Assembly (NCBI GenBank): GCA_030704615.1
Contig: CM060731.1
Span: 53,554,221 to 53,618,220, forward strand
Length of the DNA: 64,000 nt
Origin: Takakia lepidozioides
Lineage: Eukaryota > Streptophyta > Takakiopsida > Takakiales > Takakiaceae
Direction of reading: 5' to 3'
The translations under genes were made by a program, and so were the position numbers. Shown here piece after piece: positions 33,561 to 44,246 of this stretch. Position 1 is the stretch's first letter; each line of letters begins with the position of its first letter. The notes under the pieces are model-generated. The model had not been told where the DNA came from. It saw only the letters and a program-made list of their open reading frames with translations, and did no database searches.

Positions 33561-36500
33561 CCCGCATCTGCACGGCTTTCCTACCACCCAGGGGAAAGAG
33601 GTGTACCAGCGGGATTGGAACGGGGTTGGAGGGGCGCTAGGGCGTGTAGATGCATATATTGGTACAAATTTCTTTTCAGATCGTTTTTTATCTTAAGGCA
33701 GACAGTTTAGGCATTGTACTGCCAAAGCAGGGCAATTTGCGAGTTATCTGGGAATCGCTGATAAAGCACGTGTGAATTTAGATTATGTCTGAGACAACGA
33801 TGGAGGAGCTCTGGCGTCAAAATGACCGTAGGAAGCTGCATCGACAGCGAGTTAGGCTGCCAATTCGGTATCAGTAACGACAACATGCACCTATTCGAAA
33901 CAATACATGACGACTGCTCCAGTCCCGAATTGCGATCTCTCTATTCTCCCGCATTTCAAGTCCAGTAGGAGCACGCGGCAATGAGTCTTGACAATTGGAG
34001 GAAACAATCTATACAACGATGAAATATCGTGACAAAGCAAGTGCTGCATCGGAGCAAACGACGGGTGAAGGAGCTTCCCGACAAAGTTTTGAACTCCTCA
34101 GCAATGCAAAGTGTGTAGGAAGAAACTCCAGATGATCTGTGACCCAGTGACAGGGCCAAAGACCCCCTGGGGGCACCACCAGTATTTTTACTGTCAGGAA
34201 ACGGCAGACTGCCTATATGACGAAACCATGGAAACCAACCAAAGGTGTGGTTTTTCTTCCCCGATTCCCTTGAGATTTTACAGGCAGCTACGGGGCATCT
34301 AATTATAATTTGTCACCAATTTGGGGGATTTTTGAAGGTGATGACAGATGACATCAAATTATCAAGCCGGAGGCAGTTGCGAAAGATGATTAAATGGAAT
34401 TCTAGTGAACTCATCCAATGGATAAAAACGGGAAATTCGACCTGCAAGCTGGAGAGATGAGAAGACAACCTAGCGCCAATTGGTCATCCATTGGATGGAT
34501 GAAAAACCAGATTTATCATTAACACCAAGGTTTTCCATCCATAATTATTATTTTATGGTGTTTTATCGTTTTTAAATCATAGACTCATGTAAGAAAATAA
34601 TTTAAGACTATCCTTCACTAGTTTAAGAGGCCCCAAAACATAGTAAAAGAAGAGCAAACTCTTCTTGTTCTTCAATCTAGTCTCATTTCTTTGCTTTGGC
34701 CTCTTGCTTGTGTAATTAGTTTTGAGCTTGAGGGAGCTAGATCCTAGAGAGTTGAGCTTGTGGCTCTCTAGTAATAGAGGGAGATTTGAGGACGAGTAGG
34801 AGTGCCGGAAGAGGACCAGATTTGAGTACCATTCTACCGAGCGATTTAGTGCATTCCAAGCACCACTTGTTTCAGAGGGTGACTTACCATATTATCTTGA
34901 CCTTTGAATTCATTTGTTTCATTTGTTATTCAAGCTTGTTCCAAGAAGGGACCTTATAGCATTGCTTGCTAGAAATCTATAAAAACTAACCCTCTTTCAA
35001 AGAGGATGTGTGTGCATCTTTATGTGCATGTGTGAAGAGCACAAGTGTGAAGCCCCAGGAGACAGGGCCTTAGGAATCTAACCCAATTACGTCATAGAAA
35101 TGAGGGTAGATGTCCATTATTATGTTTAAAGAGAGGGCGAACTTGCATGAAGTAACGAATCTCTTGTCAAATTTCCCTTTTTAGCTTAGTAGCAACGGCC
35201 ATATGCATGAGACGGCGAAGCTATCGCCAAAATTTCCATATTATTAAGTTCATATCTGTATTTATAAGCCCCCTGGCCAGAAAGGACCATGGGAGGCAGT
35301 GCTAACTAGCTTTATAAGTGGTTAAGCTATTTTGTAGAGCTGAGCTGCCAAAAAAGGCAGAGCCTAGCACCTTAGGCGCCTTTAGGCTGGAGGGCAACCA
35401 AGGAGGTTGCCTAGAATCGCCATGGAAAAACGCATCTAACACGGGTGGCGCGGCCTTCCCCCGTGGGGGGAGTTGACCCCTGGAGCAAAGTACGGGTTGC
35501 TGGTACACTGCGTGGCAGCACCAAGCGCCATAGCTGGGCCCGCGCAGGTACGACACGAGCGGTAGAGACGACAGAGCTTGCTGTTACCCACTGGACCCGC
35601 GCCGACGGCGGGCCAGTCACGTCGTGCCACGTGGCGCTGGCCGCGGGGTATCAGTTTTAACCGCTGGATATTATGACGGACCCCGCCAGGGACTGTTGGT
35701 TCCTAGTACGAGTATTTTAAGGGGGATTTTCTCCCTATGCCTTTGATTTCTTGTGCACTATTCATGGTGTTTTTCTTGCATGGGAATGAAGGCGTGTTTT
35801 AACAAAGGATAAGAAATGGTTGGAACCATTGGATAGGCCCCATTGAGGCCATCAGTTTGATTTGTATTCCGGGGCTTGTGAAAGCACGGCTCACGGGTGG
35901 ATGCCACAAGCAGAGAGAGAGAGCCTAAAGACAGGGAGGAGAGAATCCCTGGTAGGGGTTTCATAAGGTAGAAGATAACATGTTCCAACTTCGTTCTAGG
36001 CTGGTTGATTGCATAAATTAATCAGATTATATTGGAAGTAGGTGAAAGAGGCGCAGGGAATGGACCCTGGGACCCACTGAATGTTTAATCATTGTTTACA
36101 CACCAGGGTGGCGATCAGATGAGAAATTGATGGGCGGCAGATTTCATTCATCCTGGCCCGGTGATTGTTTAAGTTGCTAATGCGTTATTGATTGGTTTGA
36201 TATAAGAATTTAGGGGCGCTCCCAAGTGGAGAGCGGTTCCCTAATGCTCCCGATATAAAGGGCATTCCCCTGGTACCTTGAGGGTAATTTAGTTTGCTCC
36301 AGAATCCTACGATGATTCTCTATTTCTACGAATTTCATGCATTTGTAGGAAGGTTTTAATTATTTGTTCTTTATTATTCAGCAGGATAATTCGCCTTTAA
36401 TAAGGGATTTTATCTGGACCCCCTTAACTTTAAAACAGATGTTTTAAGGGAGATATCGCCCCCTTCCGCCCGAGGATATTTGAAGTCAAGTACCCAGCCG

Positions 36501-37316
36501 TTTGGGGGGGGGGTGGGGTTGGGCCAAGGAACGGCCAGTGTTTTATCAAATCTCGGGGATTACTTAGAGGTTTGAATTGTTATCATTCACCCGATGGACT
36601 GACCATTGAGGTTTAAACTTGGATCGCTCTAAATAGGGGAGACTGACTTCGGAAAGCGGACCCAGTCCCTTCCTAGGAGGTAGGAAACTAATCCACCTCG
36701 GGATTTAGGGGGGGGCATTGGGCGGGAAATAGATGATCCCCGTCTCCTCGCTCGGGATTTGTTTTGTGAAGGGATTTGAAGGTTCGTCCCAACTATAAGC
36801 GTGTTGGGAGTCCAGACATGTAATAAACAAAGACTTCGAAGGCAATTACGATTAAAGACGTAGAAAACCCATAAACAAAACGTATGACTAGGAAACGCAA
36901 ATCGCTCTGTGAAGTGGAGTTGTTAAGCTTTGCTTTGCCGGTAGGAAGTTAGATTGTTTAGATCCATCCATACCTGCCACGGACCCCTGCACTTACCGCA
37001 GCCGGGTAGGCGGTTCGTTGAGCCCAACCTACACTGCAACTTGCCACGACCCCTTAGGCTAGTATGTCGTCACCCTGGTCGCGCGCGACCAGGGCTCGTT
37101 AGGGTGTCTCCGCGTGGCGACCACCTCGCGCTCAAGACGAGGTTAGTTTCTCCTCCACACTCTCCCTTACACTCTCAGCCCTGTCCCTCCCAAAGCAGAA
37201 ATAAAAACGAGGTGGATAGGAGGTGCTTCAAGCACTTAAAAAAAAAAAAAACGCAGCGCCAATCTGCCACGCACGGCCGTCGCATGTCGGCACCCCGTTT
37301 TTTTTTTTAATGTACA
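33561..37316. other. No confident gene
   Basis: One short frame at about 34105-34302 has a zinc-ribbon-like spacing (CKVCRKK...GHHQYFYCQETADC) that could be a stray exon, but nothing nearby confirms it. The rest, including a GC-rich block at 35400-35660 and polyA/polyT runs at 37238-37251 and 37300-37309, shows no gene I recognise. Confidence 0.3.
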
Positions 37317-37747
37317 TTGAAGCTTGTCACGCGCTTGGATGAAAGAGATTTCATTGCCAACATGGCACTCAAACCAGATGCTTCAGTGTGGGGGGCCTTG
37401 CTTGGTGCCTGCAGAATCTATGGAAATGTGGAGTTAGCAGAGTGTGCTGCAGAATGTATTTTCAAGGTGGAATCACAAGATGTATACATTTGCCGTTGGA
37501 GATAGATCTCACCCATGTGGATCAGCAGATGAAGGAACAAGCTCTTTACCACCACAGCGAAAAGCTGGCCATAGCTTTTTGGCTCATTAGCACACCCCCT
37601 AGGACCCCTATCCACATCATTAAAAACCTATGTGTTTGTGGGGACTACCACACTGGCACCAAGTTGATATCCAAAATTGTTGCACGAGAAATTATTGCAA
37701 GGGATGCCATCTGCTTTCATCACTTCAACAATGGGATGTGTTGGTGA
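37317..37747 (+). pseudogene. PPR-DYW C-terminal pseudogene fragment
   Basis: DYW domains are the zinc-dependent cytidine deaminases of plant organelle RNA editing. The first part matches the E motif ([16 protein letters not shown] then [10 protein letters not shown]). A deletion plus a frame change leads to the DYW domain: YHHSEKLAIAF with the H-x-E active site, IHIIKNLCVCGDYHT, ISKIVAREIIARDA and FHHFNNGMCW. Normal domains have CGDCH and end in CSCGDYW. Here the second zinc Cys is Tyr and the final residues are missing because of a stop, so the enzyme would be dead. It could be the detached end of the PPR pseudogene at 5.4-7.4 kb or belong to another PPR gene. Confidence 0.9.
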
Positions 37748-37751
37748 AAAT

Positions 37752-38340
37752 CCGGACCCGCACAACACTGTCGTCGATGATCATCCTGAAATCATTATCA
37801 TGAAGAAATTGAGTACGTTGACGCACTCAATTCTCCGTGGGGTGTGAACAAAAAACAAAACAAGAAAAAAAGATTATTATTAATTTGTTATTTTTTTTTT
37901 TTCGCCTTCCTCCCCCCCCCTTCCCCAACCCGCCGGGTACCTGGGGTTAAAATCCGGACCTGCACAACACTGTCGTCGATGTCGTCGATGAGCATCATGA
38001 AATCATTATCATGAGGAAATTGAGTGCGTTGACACACTCAGTTCTCCGCGGGGGGGGGGGTGGGGGACGAAAATAATAATAATAATAAAAGTTCCCCCCC
38101 CCCCCCCCCCTAACCCGCCGGGTACCCAAGGTGAAAATCCGGACCCGCACAGCACCGTCGTTGATGTTGTCGATGATCATGAAGAAATTGAGTGCGTTGA
38201 CACACTCAGTTCTCCGCGGGGGGAAACCCAAAAAAAAAACAATTAAAAAAAGTTTCTTTTTCTTTTTCTTTTTCTTTTTCTTTTTTCTTTCCTCTCCCCC
38301 CCCCCCGCGGAGAACTGAGTGCGTCAAGCACTCAATTTCT
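37752..38340. repeat. Three direct and one inverted hairpin-bearing repeats
   Basis: The unit AAAATCCGGACCCGCACA...GTCGTCGATG...ATCATGA followed by a hairpin occurs at about 37752, 37950 and 38133. Hairpins lie at 37805-37835, 38016-38046 and 38184-38214, with arms like GAAATTGAGTGCG and CACACTCAGTTCTC around TTGA. A fourth hairpin at 38308-38338 is inverted (TCAA loop). Units are separated by variable poly(C), poly(T) or poly(A) runs. The hairpins resemble those in intron 1 of the nearby gene B copy. Confidence 0.8.
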
Positions 38341-38454
38341 TCATGATCTTGATTTCACGATGATCATTGACGACATCTATCCAAATGCCGGGAAATAAAT
38401 AAATATTTTTATTTTTATTTTTATTTTTTTGAATTCTCATGGGCTTTACACCCC

Positions 38455-38655
38455 CTTAATTCCCAGCCATGTTTCCCTCCGCGAACATGGCAGTTCGCTA
38501 AGGGTTAGGGTTAGGGTTTACGATTTGCAGTGTTTCCCCGGTTTGCCGTGTTTCCGCTGTAATGACGTCACCTTAATTCCCAGCCTGTTTCCCTTCACGA
38601 ACATGGCAGTTCGCTAAGGGTTAGGATTAGGGTTTGCCGTGTTTCCGTGGTAATG
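38455..38655 (+). repeat. Tandem duplication with TTAGGG-like core
   Basis: The block CTTAATTCCCAGCC...GAACATGGCAGTTCGCTAAG GGTTAGGGTTAGGG... repeats from about 38572 with small changes (the second copy has GGTTAGGATTAGGG). It is only two copies, with too few telomere-like hexamers to be a telomere remnant. Confidence 0.65.
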
Positions 38656-38766
38656 GGTGCTCATACGCGGAAATACACCCTGCATCTTCCCTCATTCTCG
38701 TGCCACGTGGACTGGGCTCACATCAGGCTCTTGGGCTCACAGGCTCCTGGGCTCGCGTGGCTAGGC

Positions 38767-39611
38767 TCATACTCTAGCATTCCCCCCCTCCCACTCGCAC
38801 TGGTTGTGAACCTTGAACCGTTGGAAATGCCTACAATTCAAATTCTCGCACATGAGGTGCCCATTGCACAGGCTTCTCCGGAAGACGAGGTTGTCATGAT
38901 TTTGAATATTGGATGTCTTCGTTCTGCACCACGGGTGTCCATCTCCTCTCTTGTCCATTCCCTGCATGAGGCTAGTGACGGGTCCATCCTGCCCAGGTGG
39001 AGGTAGCTCGAAGACAACATCCCCATCATAAGCATTCGGCAGGAACTCCACACACTCAATAGGGACTATCTCCCAGTCAATCCCCCGCAATTCACTCTGG
39101 AAACCGGGCATTCCTCCCATTGACTTCAGTTTAGGGATGACACTGATGAGGTTGTCACTTCCGGTTTGACGACAGGCAGTGTTTGCACATAAATTGGGAT
39201 GTTAGGAATGTCCTCGGAGGAGGAGTCTGAGAGCTCAACTATTGGGGTGGAAGTAGTGGTCTCCGTCTTCACGACGATATTCCTTTTCTCTTGAGCAACA
39301 GAACCAGCTGTTCCCGGGGAGACATACGACCCACTGGACTGCCACTGAGGAGCTCCGACAACCCTGTATCTTCCTGGAGGCACTCTCCACTGACTCACAA
39401 GAGAATTATCATCCGGTTTCTGAAATGAGTACTTGATCAACTTCCCATGCACATCGTAGACCTCTTTTTTGAGGAAAACAGTGCCAATCTGGTACTCGAA
39501 ACGCGTTGCCAGGAGATGCTCCTGCGCAATTGCGTAACCATTGGAATCAGCATCCTTCGAGAAAGGGATAGGCTTCTCCATAGAGTAAAACTCCGCTTCA
39601 GCCGAACCCAT
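38767..39611 (-). pseudogene. Gene A copy 2: truncated MULE-like transposase N-terminus
   Basis: Homologous to the first third of the transposase at 14.6-18.1 kb. Shared blocks include ATG-proximal SAEAEFY, LKKEVYDVHGKLIKYSFQ, QWRVPPGRYRVVG, STPIVELSDSSSED, GFQSELRGIDWE and the Cys/His region HPWCRTKTSNIQN, CNGHLMCENLNCRHF. A one-base frameshift near 39140 separates the two frames (the restored reading gives LISVIPKLKSMGGM). The match ends at CEWEG, so the DDE and SWIM parts are lost. It keeps QWRVPPGRYRV in frame where copy 1 is frameshifted, so the two copies decayed independently. Confidence 0.85.
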
Positions 39612-40259
39612 GGTGGAGGACGACTAATTCCGAGGTAGACGGAGCTCGAAAGTGGAGAGGCCCACGACTCCCGTGGATATCTTTCATCAATACACGACAA
39701 ACAGTTAAAGGGTCCTCGAAGAACAGTTGTGTAAACAGTTGTGTGAACAGTTGCTAAAACAGATGTGAAACAGTTATGTGCTTGCCCACACCCAGTGCAA
39801 AAGATGGCTAAGCCGGAAAATCTGGGATATGTAATGTTTCCAGGCATGTGGGCCCAGACATTGCATTCATAGCACGGCTGCCAGAATGGGTGTAGAACCA
39901 ATGAGAAGTTATGAACCGCCAAAATGCGAAAATCAACTTGCACATGTATGGACATCGAATCCAGGGTATGGACATCGAATCCAAGGTATGGCCATACGGA
40001 CACAAGAGGTGACGGCGTCCAGTGCCAAATGCACAAATGTTTCTGTGCTACGTGGACACGTGTGAGGTGAACCCATGCATAACCGTCGCGAGCGTTGCCC
40101 TGCCTGCATCCCCTTGCACAACGTTTTTGGGCCCAGCAGACCCTCATTTTCAAGCTGGAGACTAGTAGGAGACTCAGTTCCCACCGAAAGAGCGGCAGGC
40201 GTAGAAGGCAGTCTTTTTTTTTCACCTCAACGCGAGAGAGGAAGAGGGCGAGAGAGAGA
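39612..40259. promoter_or_regulatory. Head-to-head intergenic region of copy 2
   Basis: Separates the gene A and gene B starts by about 0.65 kb, similar to the 0.75 kb in copy 1. A short duplication (TATGGACATCGAATCCA, twice near 39948-39985) is present. No other conserved promoter element could be picked out by eye. Confidence 0.4.
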
Positions 40260-41703
40260 ATGAGAGGTCGCAAGCTCGAGTTGACGCTGCAAGAGATAGC
40301 AGAGGAGAGTTTGGCCCTGGAAGCAGAACACATGACGGCGTAGGACCAGGTGGTCGGAGCTGCCGAAAGAGGGGATGAAATACCATCAGATAGCGACACA
40401 GAGGATATGGACACAGAGGAGCCCGACGCTGTTGCTAAGGAGCCCACGCCAAAGGGGAAGAGTGTTGTTGAGAAGGAGGCGACTCCGAAGAGGAAGCAGG
40501 CTGCGCAGACCTCCATTGCCGCTGCAACCAAGGCTTCAGGGAGTGCACCCCCGAAAGCACCGCAGGTTATGATCTCCCTTCCTGTATTCTGCTGCAGTTT
40601 GAAAGGCATGAAATTGCGTGCGCTGACGCATGCAATTTCATGCCCTGCATTATTGTCTTTTTCCGCTTCAGAGTGGAGTGACGGACATCAATGTGGGCTA
40701 CATAGCAGGGCCTTTGAGAGCACCTCTTGAAAATTGCGTGCGTCAACGCACGCAGTTTCTAGAGGTGCTCTCAAAGCCACTTTTTGCACTCAGCATCTCT
40801 AAATGGAGCCATCAATAGAGGGAGATGGGCTGCATTATTCGTTTACTGATATCAGCTACATAAATCTCTGAATGTCTCTAAAAGAAACCCCAGATCGGAG
40901 GGTGCTCTTAGGGACACGCAGAGCTCTAAACAGATCTGACGAGAAACTCTTCATTGCACCCTCCGAAACTGTGTGCATAACGCACGCAATTTCTATGGGT
41001 TCTCTGAAGGACATTCTCCTGAGTATTGGTCTGTCATTTTTGAGATCAATGCACATGCGTATCTTGAAGTTGAAGAGAGGATGTACAGTCTGTAGAGGCT
41101 TCAAAAATGCGTGCGTCAACGCACTCAATTTCAGAGGGTGTTGTTATGGACATCCAGAGCTCTAAACAGATCTGAAAGGTCGAATGTGTGAGCACAAGAA
41201 GATCGTCTTAAATCCACGAGAGACATTTCAGAGAACCCACCGAAATTATGTGCGTTGACGCACACAATCTCTGGGTTAGTACTTAAGCACAATCTCTTGC
41301 GTATGGGTCTCTCATTTCTGAAAACAATGCACATGCATAGTCTGTAAAGGCATCAGAAATGCGTGCGTCAACACACTCAATTTGTGACATTGTTTTTACC
41401 TGGAGAATTTTTCTATTTCAATGCAGGCGAAGAAAATGAGAGGTGTTCCCCTGGAGATGGATGAAGACGAAGAGCACGAATTTGTTGTTGTAGAGGAGGA
41501 AGACGATGGCAGGCCATACCAGGACATGGCAAAAGATCTGTTGTCGTTCTCGAAAGTGAACTCTGCCCAAGTCATCAAGGCCATGGGCGTTCCTGGGGGT
41601 AAATTAATGATCCCACTGTGCAGGTTGATCTCCATGCCGTTTGTCCGACCAGCACTCACGAATGACATTGCAAAGCTGGAACAAGATTTTTGCCATGGCT
41701 ACT
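40260..41703 (+). pseudogene. Gene B copy 2, exon 1 and first half of exon 2
   Basis: Exon 1 starts at an ATG matching MTRRRLLE of copy 1 (here MRGRKLEL; the preceding TSTRERKRARER also matches) and ends at 40565 with CAG|GTTATG, phase 0 as in copy 1. It has a stop at 40341-40343. Intron 1 runs to 41426 (ATGCAG|GCG). Exon 2 reads LLSFSKVNSAQVIKAMGVPG, LMIPLCRLISMPFVRPALTN, IAKLEQDFCHGY, close to copy 1 (IPLCRMISMPVVRPPLSHD), then the match stops abruptly. The remainder of the domain lies inverted downstream. Confidence 0.85.
40605..41383. repeat. Six hairpins in intron 1 of gene B copy 2
   Basis: Inverted repeats at 40605-40644, 40712-40776, 40965-40993, 41105-41131, 41234-41278 and 41356-41383. 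The first has 18-bp arms (GGCATGAAATTGCGTGCG side) with one mismatch around CTGA. The second has arms of about 30 bp (outer part CTTTGAGAGCACCTCT) around TCAA. The others share GAAATTGCGTGCG with TCAA or TTGA loops. Stem sequence differs from copy 1 (GTGAATGTCG) although the intron is the same one. Confidence 0.85.
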
Positions 41704-42065
41704 CCTCATCTGGCCCGTCAGATCATCCTGCATGGGGCCCGCCATGGCTATATTTGTGCTGCTCCAATGGGTCCACAGGCGAGGACCTGTTTGAGACCCC
41801 TAGTTTTTGGCGAAAACTTTTCCCTTTGTTTCATTCGCCAACGGGATTTTCAGGCGGCCAAATGGCCAATAAAAAAAATGCTAACCCTAACCCGCTTTAG
41901 GTTGGTAGGTGAAACAGCTGTCTGGAGTGTTTTCTGGCTGTTGTATTATCCTGAGTTTATTACCAGTAGTCCCTATCTCTTGCTGCAAAAACCAATCCAA
42001 AATCAGATAGAAGAATAATTTGAATTGTACTAGAATATGGAAGTGCTAGGTGATGATATACTAAC
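41704..42065. other. Segment inside the inverted part of gene B copy 2
   Basis: On the minus strand this follows exon 3. A GTTAGT donor and a TTTTTGCAG|CAAGAG acceptor near 41984 echo intron 3 and the start of exon 4 (CAAGAACTGG in copy 1), but the exon 4 similarity then fades. No other feature recognised. Confidence 0.4.
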
Positions 42066-42668
42066 CGTGTACATGTATTCCATGCTCCCCTTGTCAGCTT
42101 GTACCATGTGTCCGAAGTTTTGGAGGTCTGGCATTTCGCGAAGGTTTCTGAACTGAGGATGCTCTTGAATGTGCTGAGGGGCATTTGGCCAATATTCTGG
42201 ATCCTGAACAGGGTGTGTACCAGGTTTGTTGTAACATGGGCGGTTTCAGTTCCCCTGCCACAAGCAGTGGTATGTCATGACATGTCCGATTTGACTCCCA
42301 AACACATGAGGGAAAGAACCGAGTTATTTCAGGAAAGACACTTACTTGTTCACGTCATGCATTGCTGTCAAGAGCGCAGTGATGTTTCCCTTGGGATCCA
42401 GCACCATGGAGGCCACACAATAGTGCCACTCCTCCTCAGTGCTATGATACCTCGATATCATGTTCTGCCAGGCTAGCAATCGGTGGTTGCCATCCCAGAC
42501 ATGGAACATCTTGCCTGAGAAAGCCTGTGTAACAAGCCTCTTGCAAATGCTTGATTCAAACTCCTCGTTGATACGTCGCCAAATTGGATCCCAGCCTCCA
42601 ACAATGGTCTCATCTACTAAAACTTCCCTACCATGGGCGTCGCCCAACGAGACGTAAAACATAGACTG
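42066..42668 (-). pseudogene. Gene B copy 2, inverted part (exon 2 end and exon 3)
   Basis: On the minus strand, exon 2 resumes at FYVSLGDAHGREVLVDE, continues through the ParB-like signature MFHVWDGNHRLLAWQNM and SMVLDPKGNITALLTAM to HDVN|K, with the same phase-2 donor (AACAA|GTAAGT) as copy 1. Exon 3 (42254-42066) reads ETAHVTTNLVHTLFRIQNIG, matching KSHVTTSLVHTLFRIQRIG. A small frameshift precedes its GTTAGT donor. Because the first half of exon 2 is on the plus strand, an inversion with breakpoints near 41703 and 42668 split this gene. Confidence 0.87.
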
Positions 42669-42782
42669 GTATGTTACCCACCCTTTGGTAAGGCCTTAAA
42701 GTTCTCCCAAGGTTATTTCCCTTGATTTAATACGAATTGCCGCATATATATAAAGAAAAATCAACCTTGTCAGGTGTGGTAT

Positions 42783-42955
42783 GATCTTCTCCCACCCCCG
42801 GGGTCCCATGAGCCTTGTGCTCGGTTAGTGATCCTGGGTTCAATCCTTTAACATGTGCCTTCAAACCGACCATTGGCCTCTAGATGGGCTGTGTTGAGCA
42901 GTAGGCTCTATAGATTCATTGGACATTAAAGAAAATTTACCTTTATCTTTATCAA
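42783..42955 (+). repeat. Possible tRNA-derived SINE
   Basis: Contains a pol III B-box-like GGGTTCAATCC near 42836-42846 and ends TTACCTTTATCTTTATC, a common plant SINE tail. The A box is not clear, and no target duplication was confirmed. Confidence 0.35.
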
Positions 42956-43374
42956 AGAGGTTATTTTCTCCTCACCATAATGAAGGGCCTGATTTGTGAG
43001 AAGTAGCTTCCCGTTTTTTCTTTCTTTCTTTCCTTTTTTTTCTTTTGAAAGTCTTAGGTGTCTACCTACGGTAATGCAGCTTAGTCTCAGTGGCAATCTT
43101 TATGTGCTTCGTCAAACTCTGGGGATGCCGAAGAGGAGGGACCAGCAGAATTTCGGCCCTCTTTTCTTTGAAAAATAAAAATAACCTGATAGCTTTGGCA
43201 ACACTCCTCGGTTCTTCTTCCGAAAAACAATGAAATACAAAGTGTATGCATGTAACACCATGGGAATGAGCCACCCTTTTTTGTGAAAATTAAACATAGG
43301 TCTTAGAATTCGTCGCTAGTAGTGCGGAGCAACGCGAAGCCCTAGTACTTAAGAATCCAAGTGGGTTGCAAGCT

Positions 43375-43456
43375 GTGGTGGGTAGTTGGGTGGTAAGGTG
43401 ATAGTGCTGCAGGTGGCGAGGTTCAAAGTTCGATTCTTGATGGGAGGCAGTTAATG
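43375..43456 (+). repeat. tRNA-like SINE head
   Basis: GTTGGGTGGTAAGGTG (A-box-like) lies about 45 bases before AGTTCGATTCTTG (B-box-like), the internal promoter spacing of tRNA-derived SINEs. The following tandem repeats may be its body or an unrelated satellite. Confidence 0.4.
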
Positions 43457-43835
43457 TAACCCTCTATAATCCCGGTTTCTCATGTAACTCTGGTTAGCCC
43501 ATTTTATACTTAATCAAATTTGGACTTAGTCAGATTTCGAAACCAAGTGTGCCCCGGTAGTGTAACCCTCTGTAACCCCGGTTTCTCATGTAACTTTGGT
43601 TAGTCCATTTTATACTTAATCAAATTTGGACTTAGTCAGATTTCGAAACCAAGTGTGAGTTACACCGAGATAGTTACACTCCATTCTGTGTAACCCCCAG
43701 TGGAGTTACACACCTCGTCGTGTAACCCAATGTAACCCCAAGTGGAGTTACACACCTCGTCGTGTAACCTGATGTAACCCCAAGTGGAGTTACTCACCTC
43801 GTCGTGTAACCCAAGTGTAACCCCAAGTGGAGTTT
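43457..43835 (+). repeat. Two tandem repeat families: about 104 bp and 42 bp
   Basis: A block of about 104 bp (GTAACCCTCT...GGACTTAGTCAGATTTCG...) occurs twice, at about 43457 and 43561. It is followed by a 42-43-bp repeat TGTAACCCCAAGTGGAGTTA + CACACCTCGTCG starting at 43689, 43731, 43773 and 43816. Both families share a GTAACCCC/GGAGTTAC theme able to pair with itself. Confidence 0.8.
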
Positions 43836-44246
43836 CAGTTTCATGTCACTCTCAAGAGAGGGTGGGGAAGATTTGACATGCCAGAAACCAGGGTACCATC
43901 TTGTCAGAGGTTGCACATGTGCATTAAGTTCTTACATTATTCCTATTATCTTCCGATTGTACCCATCATTACGGTTTTTTTAGGTCAATTATAACCTTCG
44001 ATCTTCCAAGTCATGGAAGGCCGTCATCGCTTTCTATTTTTCTTTTATTTTCGGAAATGTTTGGAGGTGCTTTACGTAGGGGAAGACGCACTATTTCAGA
44101 GAGACCCAGAGATGGGGTTATTCCACTTGCTCAATATGCTCTACCGTTACTGGCCTGTAGGTTCTTTGGGTTTCCTTGTAGGGCCTTAAAGTCCATCACA
44201 GCCTACCGGCTTAACCAGCTTGGTACCATTGTTTTGGGGTTTCAAC
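43836..44246. other. No gene recognised
   Basis: AT-rich spacer between the tandem repeats and the second hAT element; it ends with that element's left target duplication. Confidence 0.3.

Noticed and set aside
33161-33640. A 159-codon frame across the (TC)n tract
   Set aside because: Its Leu/Ser repeat content comes from the microsatellite, and part of it recurs inverted at 46.4 kb in non-coding context.
38503-38520. GGTTAGGGTTAGGG as an interstitial telomere
   Set aside because: Only two to three units occur in a duplicated block; too short to be a telomere relic rather than chance.
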